A DNA stretch of 62,314 nt from Acholeplasmataceae bacterium (GCA_012517145.1 JAAYVM010000136.1:1-62314); one strand, 5' to 3'; counted from the first letter of the stretch, positions 1-9,155 are shown. Numbers and translations: made by a program. The notes: a model not told the origin generated them from the sequence alone.

Positions 1-1210
1 CCAAATCAGAAGGATAGGTCGGCAATACGAAATAGCCATAGGCAGCCGGCATAAAACCAACAATGATCAGAGGATCAACGCCAACGCTGAGAGCCATTGG
101 TACGATAACAGTAACAGCTGCTGCCTGCGAGTTAATTAGCTTGGAAACCAGGAACAGCACAATAGCGTACATCCATGGATAAGCAAGAACTACAGCACTA
201 AGAGATTTTTTCATGACAGGCAGGTAAGCACTGAAATAAGTATCAGCCATCCAGGCAACACCGTAAACGGAAACAATAGCTGTCATACCTGACTTAAATA
301 CAGAACCGGAAGCGACATCGGAAGTCTTGACGTTGCAGACAACCATGATGATAGCTGCAATTGTCAGCATCATTAACTGGATGGTTGGAGTCATGGAGAA
401 AGTTTTCATAACGCCTTTAGCATCGGCAAATTTAGGCAGCAACTGTGGGAAACTGCCGAAAATAGCAATTACGGCGATACCCATAAGGAAGATGACAGCA
501 GCCTTGTAAGCCGTGGCAGGTAACTTTCTGTTAACTAAACTTTGGTCTGCAAGATCACCATAAATATATTCTTTCTGCTCTGGATCCGCAATTTTGGCCT
601 GAAACAGTTCGTCTTGATCAAGATCTTTACCTCTGTTCAGGCTCCACAAACCGGCCATGATGACACCGATAAAGGTGGCCGGAATAGAAATTGAGAGAAT
701 TTGCATTACACCGAAAGGATGCGGGCTGGCACCGAGGATTGCCACGACTGATACAACCGCAACTGAAGCCGGAGAAGCACAGACACCCATCTGGGAAGCG
801 ATGGAAGAAACAGCCATCGGACGTTCCGGACGGATATTCTGTTTAATAGCGATATCATAAATAATAGGGAACATAGTATAAACAACATGGCCTGTACCGC
901 ACAAGACTGCTAATGTCCAGGTGGTAATAGGAGCTAAAATAGTAATATACTTTGGATTGCTGCGCAAGAATTTTTCCGCATATTTCAGCATTACATCAAG
1001 GCCTTTGGAGGCTTGCAGGAAGGCTGAACAAGTAACTACTGCCATGATGGTCAGCATTACGTCAACAGGTGGTTTGCCGGGATTAAGATGCATAACAAAG
1101 ATGAAGAACACAAGGCCGATAGCAGAAACGGCAGCCAAGCCAATACCGCCACGACGCACGCCAATAACAAGGCAGGCAATTAAAACGATAAAACCTAATA
1201 ACATTAACAT
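1..1210 (-). CDS. Anaerobic C4-dicarboxylate transporter, DcuA/DcuB family (3' end beyond window)
   Basis: This is a multi-spanning membrane carrier; the family exchanges fumarate, succinate, malate or aspartate in anaerobes. The minus frame stays open from the ATG at 1210 to the window edge (403 codons). The N-terminus is a run of hydrophobic helices. Near residue 100 it reads GTGHVVYTMFPIIYDIAI followed by IRPERPMA, a hallmark stretch of Dcu carriers, and later SQMGVCASPASVAVV. A cytoplasmic loop with LDQDELFQAKIADPEQ follows. A G-rich stretch (GGGGGTG) upstream of the ATG can serve as the ribosome site. The gene stands alone at this end, with a 388-bp gap before it. Which dicarboxylate it moves, and in which direction, cannot be read from sequence. 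The stop codon is not in the window. Confidence 0.85.
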   Translation of the reverse strand, partial: MLMLLGFIVLIACLVIGVRRGGIGLAAVSAIGLVFFIFVMHLNPGKPPVDVMLTIMAVVTCSAFLQASKGLDVMLKYAEKFLRSNPKYITILAPITTWTLAVLCGTGHVVYTMFPIIYDIAIKQNIRPERPMAVSSIASQMGVCASPASVAVVSVVAILGASPHPFGVMQILSISIPATFIGVIMAGLWSLNRGKDLDQDELFQAKIADPEQKEYIYGDLADQSLVNRKLPATAYKAAVIFLMGIAVIAIFGSFPQLLPKFADAKGVMKTFSMTPTIQLMMLTIAAIIMVVCNVKTSDVASGSVFKSGMTAIVSVYGVAWMADTYFSAYLPVMKKSLSAVVLAYPWMYAIVLFLVSKLINSQAAAVTVIVPMALSVGVDPLIIVGFMPAAYGYFVLPTYPSDL

Positions 1211-1598
1211 CAAGACACCCCCGCAAAAAAATAAAATAAATAGTAGGTTCTTACTGATTGGCTGAAATTCCAGATGCAGCAAGAGAATTTTTATATCTAA
1301 CGACCTATGTCATCCATGTGTATTGCTTTTTGTGATGGATTAGCAAGACATAGTCGGAGATGCTGAAACTTCAACCAAGATAGCGTATTCTGTTAAGAAA
1401 TATACAGTGCAATTTGCTTCAATATTAGACATTAAACTACGCTTTTTATATGCGTGTGCGAATATTAGTATACACTATTCCAAAAAGGAATACCACTATT
1501 TAATTTGAATTGTATTTAAATTGCGAAAATTAAACCCGCATCAATCTGTCTCTCATTACATAGACAGGAAAAATGCGGGTTTTAAGTCTGGTAATATT
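1211..1598. other. Intergenic region upstream of the dicarboxylate carrier
   Basis: This 388-bp AT-rich gap must hold the promoter of the Dcu-type carrier and, at its right end, the terminator of the YeeE genes (1532-1582). I see no convincing open frame, RNA gene or repeat in the rest. Confidence 0.5.
1532..1582 (-). terminator. Terminator after the YeeE/YedE pair
   Basis: AAACCCGCAT at 1532-1541 pairs with ATGCGGGTTT at 1573-1582. An inner CTGTC/GACAG pair extends the stem. On the minus strand the stem is followed by a TTTAATTTT tract. Confidence 0.75.
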
Positions 1599-2138
1599 TT
1601 ATAATCCGTTTTTTTCAAACCAGTTAAATAAGGCTCCAACTAAAAAAATGAAAGGGATAATCACGAACCAATGGTTTACACCCAGTAATTGAGGTATGGT
1701 AATTTTTCCGTAATTACCCCATGTCAGTACGGTTTTCAGCAGGTAGGGGTAGGCCTCGGCATAGATGGCGGCACCTACTAACATACCGGCAATGCCCCAG
1801 ATAGCATCTGTGCGGCCTTCGCCCAAGGCTCCGAGGGATGTGCCCGGGCAATAACCAAGAAGACCCCAGCCAAAACCAAAAATAAGTCCGCCGATAATAA
1901 CCGAGCCAAGAATGGTCGGCTTGAGAGATAATTGGACGAGACCAAGATCAAGCAGAAAATAAACGCCAATCATCGCAACGACAATATGAGAAAGCATGAA
2001 TTTTACTATGGTCATGTCCTCCAGCAGCAAAGCAGCTATTTGTTTATCATAGCGTAAGACGCGTCCTTTCTGAAGGAAGAAGCCGAAGAGTATGCCTGTA
2101 ATTAAGCCATACATAAGAGTAGCCATTACTCGTCGCAT
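1599..2138 (-). CDS. YeeE/YedE family membrane protein, second half of a split sulfur transporter
   Basis: A 179-residue membrane protein with about five hydrophobic helices. The motif GYCPGTSLGALGEG carries the conserved cysteine of the YeeE/YedE (TsuA) family, whose characterised members move thiosulfate across the inner membrane by passing it between cysteines. It starts 13 bp inside the preceding gene (2126-2641), so the two are translationally coupled. TsuA-type proteins are normally one chain of about 350 residues; here the two halves are separate genes, which is common in anaerobes. No sulfurtransferase or TusA-like partner is adjacent, so the sulfur substrate is uncertain. Confidence 0.8.
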   Translation of the reverse strand: MRRVMATLMYGLITGILFGFFLQKGRVLRYDKQIAALLLEDMTIVKFMLSHIVVAMIGVYFLLDLGLVQLSLKPTILGSVIIGGLIFGFGWGLLGYCPGTSLGALGEGRTDAIWGIAGMLVGAAIYAEAYPYLLKTVLTWGNYGKITIPQLLGVNHWFVIIPFIFLVGALFNWFEKNGL

Positions 2139-2641
2139 CCCTTATAGATAATATTGGCAGAAAGCATACCGCCAATAAAGAAGCAAACCAAAGCAATATA
2201 ACCACTTACGGCCAATTGCAGACCGCCGCTAAGGCCGTGGCCGCTGGGGCAGCCGTCAGCCAGACGGGCACCAAACATCGCAATGATACCGCCGATGAAA
2301 GCGATAACAGCTCTTTTTTTAATACTTGGGCCAAACTTGGCTTCCCACATGTCGGGTAAAGGCTTAATTTGAAAAGTACCGGATGTAACGGCAGCTATAA
2401 ATGAGCCAATTGCAATTCCTATTACTACCATCCATTGCCAGTCTATGATAGGTGCTTCCTTAATAAAATAGGGCATTTTGGCAACTCTTTCCGGTGTAAA
2501 TATTTTTTCCATCATGCCGGCACTTCTGACAAAAGTTGTCGAGGCGCCAAGGTATTTGCCGACAAACCAGACAGAACCGATAGATACAAGTCCGCTCAAG
2601 GCACCTGCAAGATAAGGACTCCAACCATCATTAACCTTCAT
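2126..2641 (-). CDS. YeeE/YedE family membrane protein, first half of a split sulfur transporter
   Basis: A 171-residue membrane protein. The signature GARLADGCPSGHGLSGG contains the family cysteine in a re-entrant loop between helices, matching the first half of TsuA-like thiosulfate carriers. The ATG at 2641 is preceded on the minus strand by AAAGGAGG at about 10 nt, a strong ribosome site. It is followed directly, with a 13-bp overlap, by the second half at 1599-2138, and the two probably form a heterodimeric channel. The long loop after the second helix (TTFVRSAGMMEKIFTPERVA) is typical of this subgroup. Function is inferred from family only. Confidence 0.8.
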   Translation of the reverse strand: MKVNDGWSPYLAGALSGLVSIGSVWFVGKYLGASTTFVRSAGMMEKIFTPERVAKMPYFIKEAPIIDWQWMVVIGIAIGSFIAAVTSGTFQIKPLPDMWEAKFGPSIKKRAVIAFIGGIIAMFGARLADGCPSGHGLSGGLQLAVSGYIALVCFFIGGMLSANIIYKGCDE

Positions 2642-2898
2642 AATACGCTCAACCTCCTTTAATCCTTAAAGCCAGAGGCATCAGGGTTACTCTAAGGGGG
2701 TAGTTCTTCTTATGTACACAAATATCCTTCTCGTTTATTGAGGGCAAATTTGCAAAAAATGGAAGGATTTACCTGTATTGCGGCGAATGTAGTTACGGAA
2801 AAGTTTTGTGTTGCGGCATTTGGAGAAAAAGTGTTAATTGTAATTGGCAGCACTCGGACTTAACAGATGATAAGCAATGCAAATGGGGGGATTTAACA

Positions 2899-5058
2899 TT
2901 GGATAATAATGATGGTGACCTACAAAATGATAGCAAACTGCAAGAATTGCCGCTTGAATTGCTTGAAGGGTATTTCCCTACTCATTTTAGTGAAGGCAAA
3001 ACAACAAGTATAATAAAATTCAACATCAATACCCAAAGGTTATTACTAAAAATATTCTATAATTTCACTAAGATTACTGATGATAAAATTGATAGTCTGA
3101 TAAATATTACACTAAAAGGTATCTGTGAAATATATGATGCTGATCGCTGCAATATATTCAGGGTTTCCGAGGACGGAACCAAGATGTGCAGAACTTATAC
3201 CTGGCAGCAAGAAGGACTTGGAGAGGATTTTCATAATTTAAAATATGGCGAAAAAGAAACATTTCCGTGGGGAAGGAACAAACTCTCAAATTTGGAAATT
3301 ATTAATATCAGTAGTTTAAAGGAAATGCCCGAAGAAGCTGCCAAAGAGCGAGAAATATTAAGAAACTGTGGTATTAAGTCGATAGTTAGCGTACCGATAG
3401 CCTGTAATGATAATTTATTGGGATGTATCGCTTTTGATTCCCTTAGATACGAGAGAAAATGGTCGAAGGAGATAATAGCGGTTTTAACGATTCTTGCTGA
3501 TATTTTTGGCAGTGCTTTTAAAAGGAAGGCACAAATTGAAGAATTGGAACAATTAGAAAAATATTATCATACGGTTTTTGAGAATACGGGCTTGCCAGCA
3601 TTTATTATCGGTGAAAATATGGAAGTCTTGCAGTCCAGCATGAATTGGGAAGGAATTTTTGGCTATTCACGCAAAGAATTAGAAGGTAAAAACTGGTTGG
3701 AATGTTTACCTAAAGAAGAAATAGAGAAAATCAAAAATTATCATTATGCACGACGTGAGGAACATAATGATGCTCCTCAAAAATATACAGCTCATGTCAT
3801 AGACAAATTTGGCCGTGTGAAGGATTGTCTGCTCAACGTATCATTAATTCCTGGTACAAAAAATTCTGCTGTTACTGTCTCTGATATTACGCAATACAAT
3901 AGGATAGGGCGAGCTTTAAAAGTTACAACAGCTATAAATACCGCACAATTGCATGCTGAAAATGAACAGACACTATTAGAAAACGTCTGCCAAAAAATTG
4001 TCGATATAGGGCGTTATCGCTTTGCCTGGATTGGTTACATCACTAGTGGTGAGCAGCAAACAATGATGCCTGTCGCACATGCCGGTTTCGAGGATGGTTA
4101 CCTCAGCCTGCTAAAAATCAATTGTAAACGAATGATAAATTTTGATGATTACTATACTCCTAACCAGATAGGAAAACCTTATGTTTGCCGCAATATAGAG
4201 AAAGATTCGGACTTCCCGCCATGGAAGGAAGAGGCCTTGAAGCGGGGGTATAAAGCCTTTATATGTATTCCTTTAAACCTTGGTGGAGAATCTGAACGAG
4301 CAATACTGGTTATATATTCTGGTGACGAGGATGTTTTTGATAAAGAAGAGGTTACACTTATCAAAGAAACTGCAGATGATCTTGTTTTTGGTATTAAATA
4401 TTTGCGCAATCGTATTGCCAGAGCTAAAACAGCAGAGAAGCTGGAAAACAGTTTGCAACAAAAGGACAGTTTGCTACTGGAAATAGTAGATGCGCTTGCT
4501 GCTTCCGTCGAAGCAAAGGATCCTTATACTGCTGGCCATCAAAAAAGAGTAGGTGCATTGGCCGGTGCGATTGCCCAAAAAATGGAATTGGCTCCGGATG
4601 ATGTAAAGGGCATTGGCATTGCCGGTACTATTCATGATATCGGCAAGATTCAAATACCGGGAGAAATTTTGTGCAAGCCACGCAAACTGCTTCACGAAGA
4701 ATTTAACCTTATCAAAACCCATAGCCAGGCAGGTTATGATATAATCAAAAATATTGAGTTTCCTTATCCCGTTGCGGATGTTGTACTGCAGCACCATGAA
4801 AGGCTTGACGGTTCCGGTTATCCACAAAGTTTATGTGGAGATGAGATTTTATTAGGAGCACAGATTGTAGCAGTAGCTGATGTAGTAGAAGCGATATCTT
4901 CTTACAGACCATACCGGCCGGCACTCGGTATTAATAAGGCACTGGAAGAAATAGAGAGGTTAAAAGGCATTCAGTTTGATGCGCAGGTGGTTGAAGCCTG
5001 CCTAAGTCTTTTTAAAGATGATGGCTTCCAGCTTTTCGGAGATTGTAAAAATAAGTAA
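2899..5058 (+). CDS. GAF-PAS-GAF-HD-GYP signalling protein, probable cyclic-di-GMP phosphodiesterase
   Basis: A cytoplasmic sensor-output protein of 719 residues. I place the start at TTG 2899 because GGGGGG lies 8 nt upstream. An in-frame ATG at 2806 exists but has no ribosome site and would add an unlikely Cys-rich leader. Order: GAF (about 40-215), PAS (220-335), second GAF (345-525), short coiled linker, HD-GYP (540-700). The catalytic signature is intact: HDIGK near residue 577 and HHERLDGSGYP near 631, as in enzymes that hydrolyse c-di-GMP. There are no membrane segments, so the signal is probably soluble. It is transcribed alone and shares a bidirectional terminator with the PII gene. 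The ligands of the GAF and PAS domains are unknown. Confidence 0.85.
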   Translation: MDNNDGDLQNDSKLQELPLELLEGYFPTHFSEGKTTSIIKFNINTQRLLLKIFYNFTKITDDKIDSLINITLKGICEIYDADRCNIFRVSEDGTKMCRTYTWQQEGLGEDFHNLKYGEKETFPWGRNKLSNLEIINISSLKEMPEEAAKEREILRNCGIKSIVSVPIACNDNLLGCIAFDSLRYERKWSKEIIAVLTILADIFGSAFKRKAQIEELEQLEKYYHTVFENTGLPAFIIGENMEVLQSSMNWEGIFGYSRKELEGKNWLECLPKEEIEKIKNYHYARREEHNDAPQKYTAHVIDKFGRVKDCLLNVSLIPGTKNSAVTVSDITQYNRIGRALKVTTAINTAQLHAENEQTLLENVCQKIVDIGRYRFAWIGYITSGEQQTMMPVAHAGFEDGYLSLLKINCKRMINFDDYYTPNQIGKPYVCRNIEKDSDFPPWKEEALKRGYKAFICIPLNLGGESERAILVIYSGDEDVFDKEEVTLIKETADDLVFGIKYLRNRIARAKTAEKLENSLQQKDSLLLEIVDALAASVEAKDPYTAGHQKRVGALAGAIAQKMELAPDDVKGIGIAGTIHDIGKIQIPGEILCKPRKLLHEEFNLIKTHSQAGYDIIKNIEFPYPVADVVLQHHERLDGSGYPQSLCGDEILLGAQIVAVADVVEAISSYRPYRPALGINKALEEIERLKGIQFDAQVVEACLSLFKDDGFQLFGDCKNK

Positions 5059-5072
5059 ATCGAGCAGAAAAT

Positions 5073-5118
5073 ACAAGAGAAGAAGCCCAGCGCTTTAGCG
5101 CCGGGCTTCTTCTCTTGT
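5073..5118. terminator. Bidirectional terminator between the HD-GYP gene and the PII gene
   Basis: A 16-bp perfect stem: ACAAGAGAAGAAGCCC at 5073-5088 pairs with GGGCTTCTTCTCTTGT at 5103-5118, with an inner GCGC-type extension. It lies between two convergent genes. Confidence 0.85.
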
Positions 5119-5135
5119 GTGTGCAATTACTTATA

Positions 5136-5498
5136 TCAATCTTCAGGGTCGATAATAGCTATTTCGCCTTCTTCGCCAGTACGGATTCTGACGGCATTGG
5201 CAATCGGATAGATGAAAATTTTGCCGTCACCTACACGACCTGTATGGCAGATTTTTTTGGCTGTATCTACTACCAGTTGTACAGGTATTTCGCAAACAAC
5301 GATTTCGACTTTTATGTTTGGCAGTAAGGTTACCGTAACCTCTTTACCACGATAAACCTCTTTATGTCCTTTGGAAAGTCCACACCCATAGACTTGCGTT
5401 ACTGTCATGCCTTGTACGCCAATTTCATGCATGCCAGCTTTCAGTTCTTCCAATTTTTCTGGGCGTGTAACAATTTCAATTTTAGTTATTGGTTTCAT
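5136..5498 (-). CDS. glnK: Nitrogen regulatory protein PII (GlnK/GlnB family)
   Basis: A 120-residue trimeric signal protein that binds ATP/ADP and 2-oxoglutarate and gates the ammonium channel. The N-terminus (KIEIVTRPEKLEELK) and the C-terminal stretch HTGRVGDGKIFIYPIANAVRIRTGEEGE are typical PII. The T-loop keeps the tyrosine (EVYRG) that is uridylylated in proteobacteria, though whether this host modifies it is unknown. Its ATG overlaps the amt stop codon by 4 bp, the classic amt-glnK coupling, which argues for a GlnK-type role: plugging Amt when nitrogen is plentiful. Confidence 0.93.
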   Translation of the reverse strand: MKPITKIEIVTRPEKLEELKAGMHEIGVQGMTVTQVYGCGLSKGHKEVYRGKEVTVTLLPNIKVEIVVCEIPVQLVVDTAKKICHTGRVGDGKIFIYPIANAVRIRTGEEGEIAIIDPED

Positions 5499-6925
5499 TT
5501 TTTACCTCCCTCAGCTAAAGCCACCTTAAAGTTGCTTACTTCTGGATTTGCTGCTTCAACGCTCATAAAAGCAGGGCCACCGGTGAAGTCAGTAATGAGA
5601 TCCTGGTAAGCGTAAGCTTTTTCACCGTGTTCAGCGATATCAAGACCGCTGTTTTCTTCATCTTCTGTAGATCTGATCGGCATAAATACACTGATAATTT
5701 TGATCAGAGCATAGGTCATGATGATAGCTACTGCCCAGCTGGCAACAACACCAATTACCTGAGTAAGGAGTTGTTCCGGGTTGCCGAAGAAGAGGCCGTC
5801 AGCACCTGCCGGGTTGATTTCTTTGGAAGCAAACAAGCCGGTTGCGATAGCACCAAAGGTACCGCCTACGCCATGTACACCGAAAGCATCCAAAGCGTCA
5901 TCATAACCAAGCTTTGCTTTCATAACGCTGACAGAGAAGAAACAGATGACGCCGCCAGCCAAACCGATGATTATTGCAGAGAGTGGGCTGACGAAGCCTG
6001 CACCAGGAGTAATTGCAACGAGACCGGCAACACAACCACTGACTGCACCCAGAACAGTAGGTTTGCCGCTATAAAGCCACTCGACTAATACCCAGGAAAC
6101 GGTGGCAGCTGCGGCTGAAGCGTTGGTAGTTACAAACGCAATAGCGGCTAAGCCATTGGCACCTAAGGCACTGCCGGCATTAAAACCGAACCAGCCAAAC
6201 CAGAGAAGGGCGCCGCCAATGAGAACCATTGGCAGGTTGTGAGGGATAATCGCTTTTTTGCCATAATCTTTTCTTTTGCCAATCATCAAAGCGATTACTA
6301 AACCGGAAACACCGGAAATAATGTGTACAACTGTACCGCCGGCAAAGTCGAGAACGCCCATTTCACGTAACCAACCGCCGACGCCCCAGACCCAGTGAGC
6401 AACAGGATCATATACAAAGGTTACCCAAGCGAGGGTGAATACCAGAAACGCAGGAAATTTCATTCTTTCAGCAAAAGCACCACTGATCAAAGCCGGGGTA
6501 ATAACTGCAAACATACCTTGGAAAACCATGAAGGCCAAATGAGGGATAGTAGCAGCATAATCAGCGTTTGGTTCCACACCGACACCATTAAGGCCCAACC
6601 AGGATAAAGAACCGACTAAGTGGTTGATGTCAGGACCGAAGGCAATGGTATAGCCCCAGAGTACCCATTGTACGGAAATAAGACCGACGATAAAGAAGCT
6701 TTGCATAAGAGTACTTAATACGTTCTTGGTTCTGACCATACCACCGTAGAACAAAGCGAGACCAGGGGTCATCAGCATTACAAGAGCGGCACTCATCAGG
6801 ACAAAACCTGTGTCACCTGTGTCAATTTTAGCAACTACTGCGGCAGGGTCTTCTGCAAAAGCAGTTGGCAAGGCCATGAGCAGGGACATTAAACATAAAC
6901 TTACAATACGTAACATTTTTTTCAT
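5495..6925 (-). CDS. amt: Ammonium transporter Amt
   Basis: A 476-residue Amt/Mep/Rh channel. It begins with a signal peptide (MKKMLRIVSLCLMSLLMALPTAFA) followed by about eleven helices. Family signatures include FYGGMVRTKNVLST, the region DPVAHWVWGVGGWL, DFAGGTVVHIISGVSGLV and GVHGVGGTFGAIATGLFA, which carry the pore histidines. The cytoplasmic tail (SGLDIAEHGEKAYAYQD) is the conserved allosteric segment. An AAAGGAGGA ribosome site precedes the ATG. It is followed with ATGA overlap by the PII gene. A strong hairpin in the leader (7014-7041) may attenuate transcription. Confidence 0.95.
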   Translation of the reverse strand: MKKMLRIVSLCLMSLLMALPTAFAEDPAAVVAKIDTGDTGFVLMSAALVMLMTPGLALFYGGMVRTKNVLSTLMQSFFIVGLISVQWVLWGYTIAFGPDINHLVGSLSWLGLNGVGVEPNADYAATIPHLAFMVFQGMFAVITPALISGAFAERMKFPAFLVFTLAWVTFVYDPVAHWVWGVGGWLREMGVLDFAGGTVVHIISGVSGLVIALMIGKRKDYGKKAIIPHNLPMVLIGGALLWFGWFGFNAGSALGANGLAAIAFVTTNASAAAATVSWVLVEWLYSGKPTVLGAVSGCVAGLVAITPGAGFVSPLSAIIIGLAGGVICFFSVSVMKAKLGYDDALDAFGVHGVGGTFGAIATGLFASKEINPAGADGLFFGNPEQLLTQVIGVVASWAVAIIMTYALIKIISVFMPIRSTEDEENSGLDIAEHGEKAYAYQDLITDFTGGPAFMSVEAANPEVSNFKVALAEGGKK

Positions 6926-7013
6926 TTGAAAATCCTCCTTTTGATAGCTTTTGCAGTCTGAAAATTAATGATTACTAACCTGAATTGTGATACCAACCTC
7001 CAGAAAAACAGAA

Positions 7014-7041
7014 AGATGCCTTGAGATAGTTCTCAAGACAT
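7014..7041 (-). promoter_or_regulatory. Hairpin with T-rich tail in the leader upstream of amt
   Basis: On the minus strand GATGTCTTGAGA pairs with TCTCAAGGCATC across a 4-nt loop, with one mismatch, followed by TTTCTGTTTTTC. It is either a second terminator for the azl genes or an attenuator in the amt leader; the sequence alone does not decide. Confidence 0.45.
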
Positions 7042-7056
7042 CATTGTCTTTTAGAC

Positions 7057-7089
7057 AGAAAAAGCCATCACAAGTATCTGTGATGGCTT
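7057..7089 (-). terminator. Terminator after azlCD
   Basis: AGCCATCACA (7063-7072) pairs with TGTGATGGCT (7080-7089). On the minus strand it is followed by a TTTTT run at 7062-7058. Confidence 0.85.
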
Positions 7090-7233
7090 CATTGCCAATA
7101 AAATATTAGAATTATGGATTTAAATATAACAAGTTTTTTTTACCTTGTCAATAAAAATATTCTAAAAAAAGATATGTTTTTTCCAAAACGGAATAAACGG
7201 AATATAGGGATATATAAGCACAAAAAATGTATT

Positions 7234-7539
7234 TCAGAAAAAGAGATTAATAATGAAGGAACCAGCGATGCCACCGGCCACCACCAGAATAAGATTAGTA
7301 CCGAACCATGCGAGCAGGATGGCCAGGCTACAGCCCATGACAGCGGCACCCATATGGTCAGCACCGGCAGAGGTTAAGGCGCCTGGGAAAATAAGGGCAC
7401 CGAGAGCCGCATAAGGAATAAGTTTCATGAATGCCTTGACATAAGCCGGCAGTTTAACATTTTGCAGCAGAACCATTGGCAGCATACGTGGTATATAAGT
7501 GACGAGAGCCATGGCTATAACGAGATAGACGAGATTCAT
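7234..7539 (-). CDS. azlD: AzlD family branched-chain amino acid exporter, small subunit
   Basis: A 101-residue membrane protein with four hydrophobic segments. The start MNLVYLVIAMALVTYIPRMLP contains the TYxPRxLP motif of AzlD. Together with AzlC it forms a two-component exporter for branched-chain amino acids or analogues such as azaleucine. It overlaps the azlC stop by 4 bp (ATGA), so it is translated with it. It ends upstream of a strong terminator. Substrate is inferred from family. Confidence 0.9.
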   Translation of the reverse strand: MNLVYLVIAMALVTYIPRMLPMVLLQNVKLPAYVKAFMKLIPYAALGALIFPGALTSAGADHMGAAVMGCSLAILLAWFGTNLILVVAGGIAGSFIINLFF

Positions 7540-8255
7540 TCAGTTTCCTCCAATGCACAGAACTTGGCACCAATAGCAGCGCTGACAACAGTTGCCAGAA
7601 TAATGCCCCAACCACTTGAGAGATTCCCTGTGACTGGCAGCCAGGAATACAAACAATTGATGATAACAGCCAAAGAAGAGACAATCAGGGCCGGCCTATA
7701 TTTCTTTATCTGAGGAACTAAGAGGCCAATAAACATTGCGTACAAAGCTATGCCCATGCTGCTTTTCAATAAATCCGGGAAGCCGTCGGCAAAAAAAAGC
7801 CCTATCCAGGTACCGAAGTTCCAGGAAGCAAAAGCGACAGTATTCAGGCCGAAGGAATAATATCTGGATAAGGTTGTCTCGTTCTGAAAAGAAGTAACTG
7901 AAAAAGTTTCATCGGTGATGCCAAAAGCCAAGAGGAAGCGCCATTTAGTTGTGGCCTTTGCTTCCAGTTTCTGCGCGATAGTGGCAGTCATCAGGAAATG
8001 ACGGAGGTTAAGAATAAAGGTCGTGATGATGATTTCCCACCAGGAAGCACCCAAGACAAGCAGATTAACACCGATAAACTGGCTGGCACCGGCATAAATC
8101 AAAAAGGACATCAAAGCACTTACGTAACTAGGTACACCAACTGACTTGGCCAGAAGGCCGAAGGCAATGGCAATCGGAATATAGCCGACGGCAATCGGCA
8201 TTGCTGCCTTAACGCCGCGCATGAAGTTTTCTTTGTTGGAAAGAGAGTCAGACAT
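7536..8255 (-). CDS. azlC: AzlC family branched-chain amino acid exporter, large subunit
   Basis: A 239-residue inner-membrane protein. The motifs AMPIAVGYIPIAIAFG, SFLIYAGASQFIGV and a helix-rich C-terminal half are those of AzlC. RBS AGGAGGT precedes the ATG. The gene follows the TrmB-type regulator by 66 bp in the same direction. A 10-mer (ATAACTACTA, plus strand 8283-8292) sits 28 bp from its start and at the identical distance from the regulator's own start, which suggests shared control. Confidence 0.9.
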   Translation of the reverse strand: MSDSLSNKENFMRGVKAAMPIAVGYIPIAIAFGLLAKSVGVPSYVSALMSFLIYAGASQFIGVNLLVLGASWWEIIITTFILNLRHFLMTATIAQKLEAKATTKWRFLLAFGITDETFSVTSFQNETTLSRYYSFGLNTVAFASWNFGTWIGLFFADGFPDLLKSSMGIALYAMFIGLLVPQIKKYRPALIVSSLAVIINCLYSWLPVTGNLSSGWGIILATVVSAAIGAKFCALEETE

Positions 8256-8282
8256 AGATACCTCCTATTAGAAGTTGGTTAG

Positions 8283-8292
8283 ATAACTACTA
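8283..8292. promoter_or_regulatory. Putative shared TrmB-type operator upstream of azlC
   Basis: ATAACTACTA here matches exactly the 10-mer at 9159-9168 in front of the regulator gene, each 28 bp from the start codon. It may be a regulator site or part of similar -10 elements. Confidence 0.4.
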
Positions 8293-8310
8293 AGATCGAG
8301 TGCTAAATTA

Positions 8311-8335
8311 AGCAGTCCGCATTATTCGGACTGCT
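8311..8335 (-). terminator. Hairpin enclosing the stop codon of the TrmB-type regulator
   Basis: AGCAGTCCG (8311-8319) pairs with CGGACTGCT (8327-8335) and the TAA lies in the loop. The T-tract after it is weak (TTAATTTAG), so it may only partly stop transcription into azlC. Confidence 0.6.
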
Positions 8336-9131
8336 TACCTTCGACCACAAAACGTAAAACAGGATTATTACGCCATAACTTGTCAAGCTTTTCCGGGCCG
8401 AAATGCCTCGTAATTGCCTCAATCATAATATCATGGCGGATAAATTCTGTGGCAATTAAGACCAGAGCGGGGTCAGTAGTTTTTACGGCCCAGGCAACTT
8501 CATCATTAACAAAGTTGGCAATAATTGCTTCTTCTTTATCACGCGCTATGGTAGTAAGTCTGCCGCCGATACGCTCTTTGACTACTTCAGCTGTCATATA
8601 ATCGTGGTGGAAGGTGGAGCCAAGTGTGCAATTTTTATCGCCGAAGATCATGGACAGCACATTTACTTTGCGGCTTTCAGCCTGATTTACTTTTTCTGCC
8701 AGCTTAGCAGCCTGTGGATGCCACACTGACAACCATAATTCGCTTTTAGCTTCGTCGATTAAACTTAAAATTTCCGCTGTAACCAGTTCAGCGCCATTAA
8801 TATGCGATACCACATCAACTTCCCTGAGCTGCTCAAGATTAAGCAGAGAAGATTCCAAAAAGTTTAGCGTACCATCAATATTATTACGAATTCGTGCTAA
8901 GAGCTTTTGCGCCGGTACCGGCGAATATTTCATTGGATCAGCCGGAATCGTATAAATAGCGCCTTTGTCATTCAACTTGTTGATGACTTCATAAATCATG
9001 GAGCGCGGCACACCGGAACGCTTACTTAGTTCATAGCCTGTAACGGGAGAATTTTGCAGGAGAGCAATATATGCTTTTGACTCATACTGTGAAAACCCCA
9101 GTTTTTGTATTTCGTTATAAATTTTATCCAT
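8322..9131 (-). CDS. TrmB family transcriptional regulator
   Basis: A 269-residue regulator. Residues 1-80 form a winged helix typical of TrmB (LGFSQYESKAYIALLQNSPVTGYELSKRSG, split by the turn at SPVTG). The rest is the TrmB C-terminal region with a phospholipase-D-like fold that in relatives binds small ligands. It lies just upstream of azlCD in the same direction and probably controls them. An inverted repeat ATTATA-ACTAC-TATAAT (9156-9172) precedes its start and contains the 10-mer also found before azlC. The effector is unknown; a branched-chain amino acid is a guess from the neighbours. Confidence 0.85.
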   Translation of the reverse strand: MDKIYNEIQKLGFSQYESKAYIALLQNSPVTGYELSKRSGVPRSMIYEVINKLNDKGAIYTIPADPMKYSPVPAQKLLARIRNNIDGTLNFLESSLLNLEQLREVDVVSHINGAELVTAEILSLIDEAKSELWLSVWHPQAAKLAEKVNQAESRKVNVLSMIFGDKNCTLGSTFHHDYMTAEVVKERIGGRLTTIARDKEEAIIANFVNDEVAWAVKTTDPALVLIATEFIRHDIMIEAITRHFGPEKLDKLWRNNPVLRFVVEGKQSE

Positions 9132-9155
9132 AGTCCCGTCTCCTTAGGGGTTATT

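Noticed and set aside
2806-2898. N-terminal extension of the HD-GYP protein from ATG 2806
   Set aside because: No ribosome site precedes it, while GGGGGG stands 8 nt before TTG 2899, and the extra residues fit no domain.
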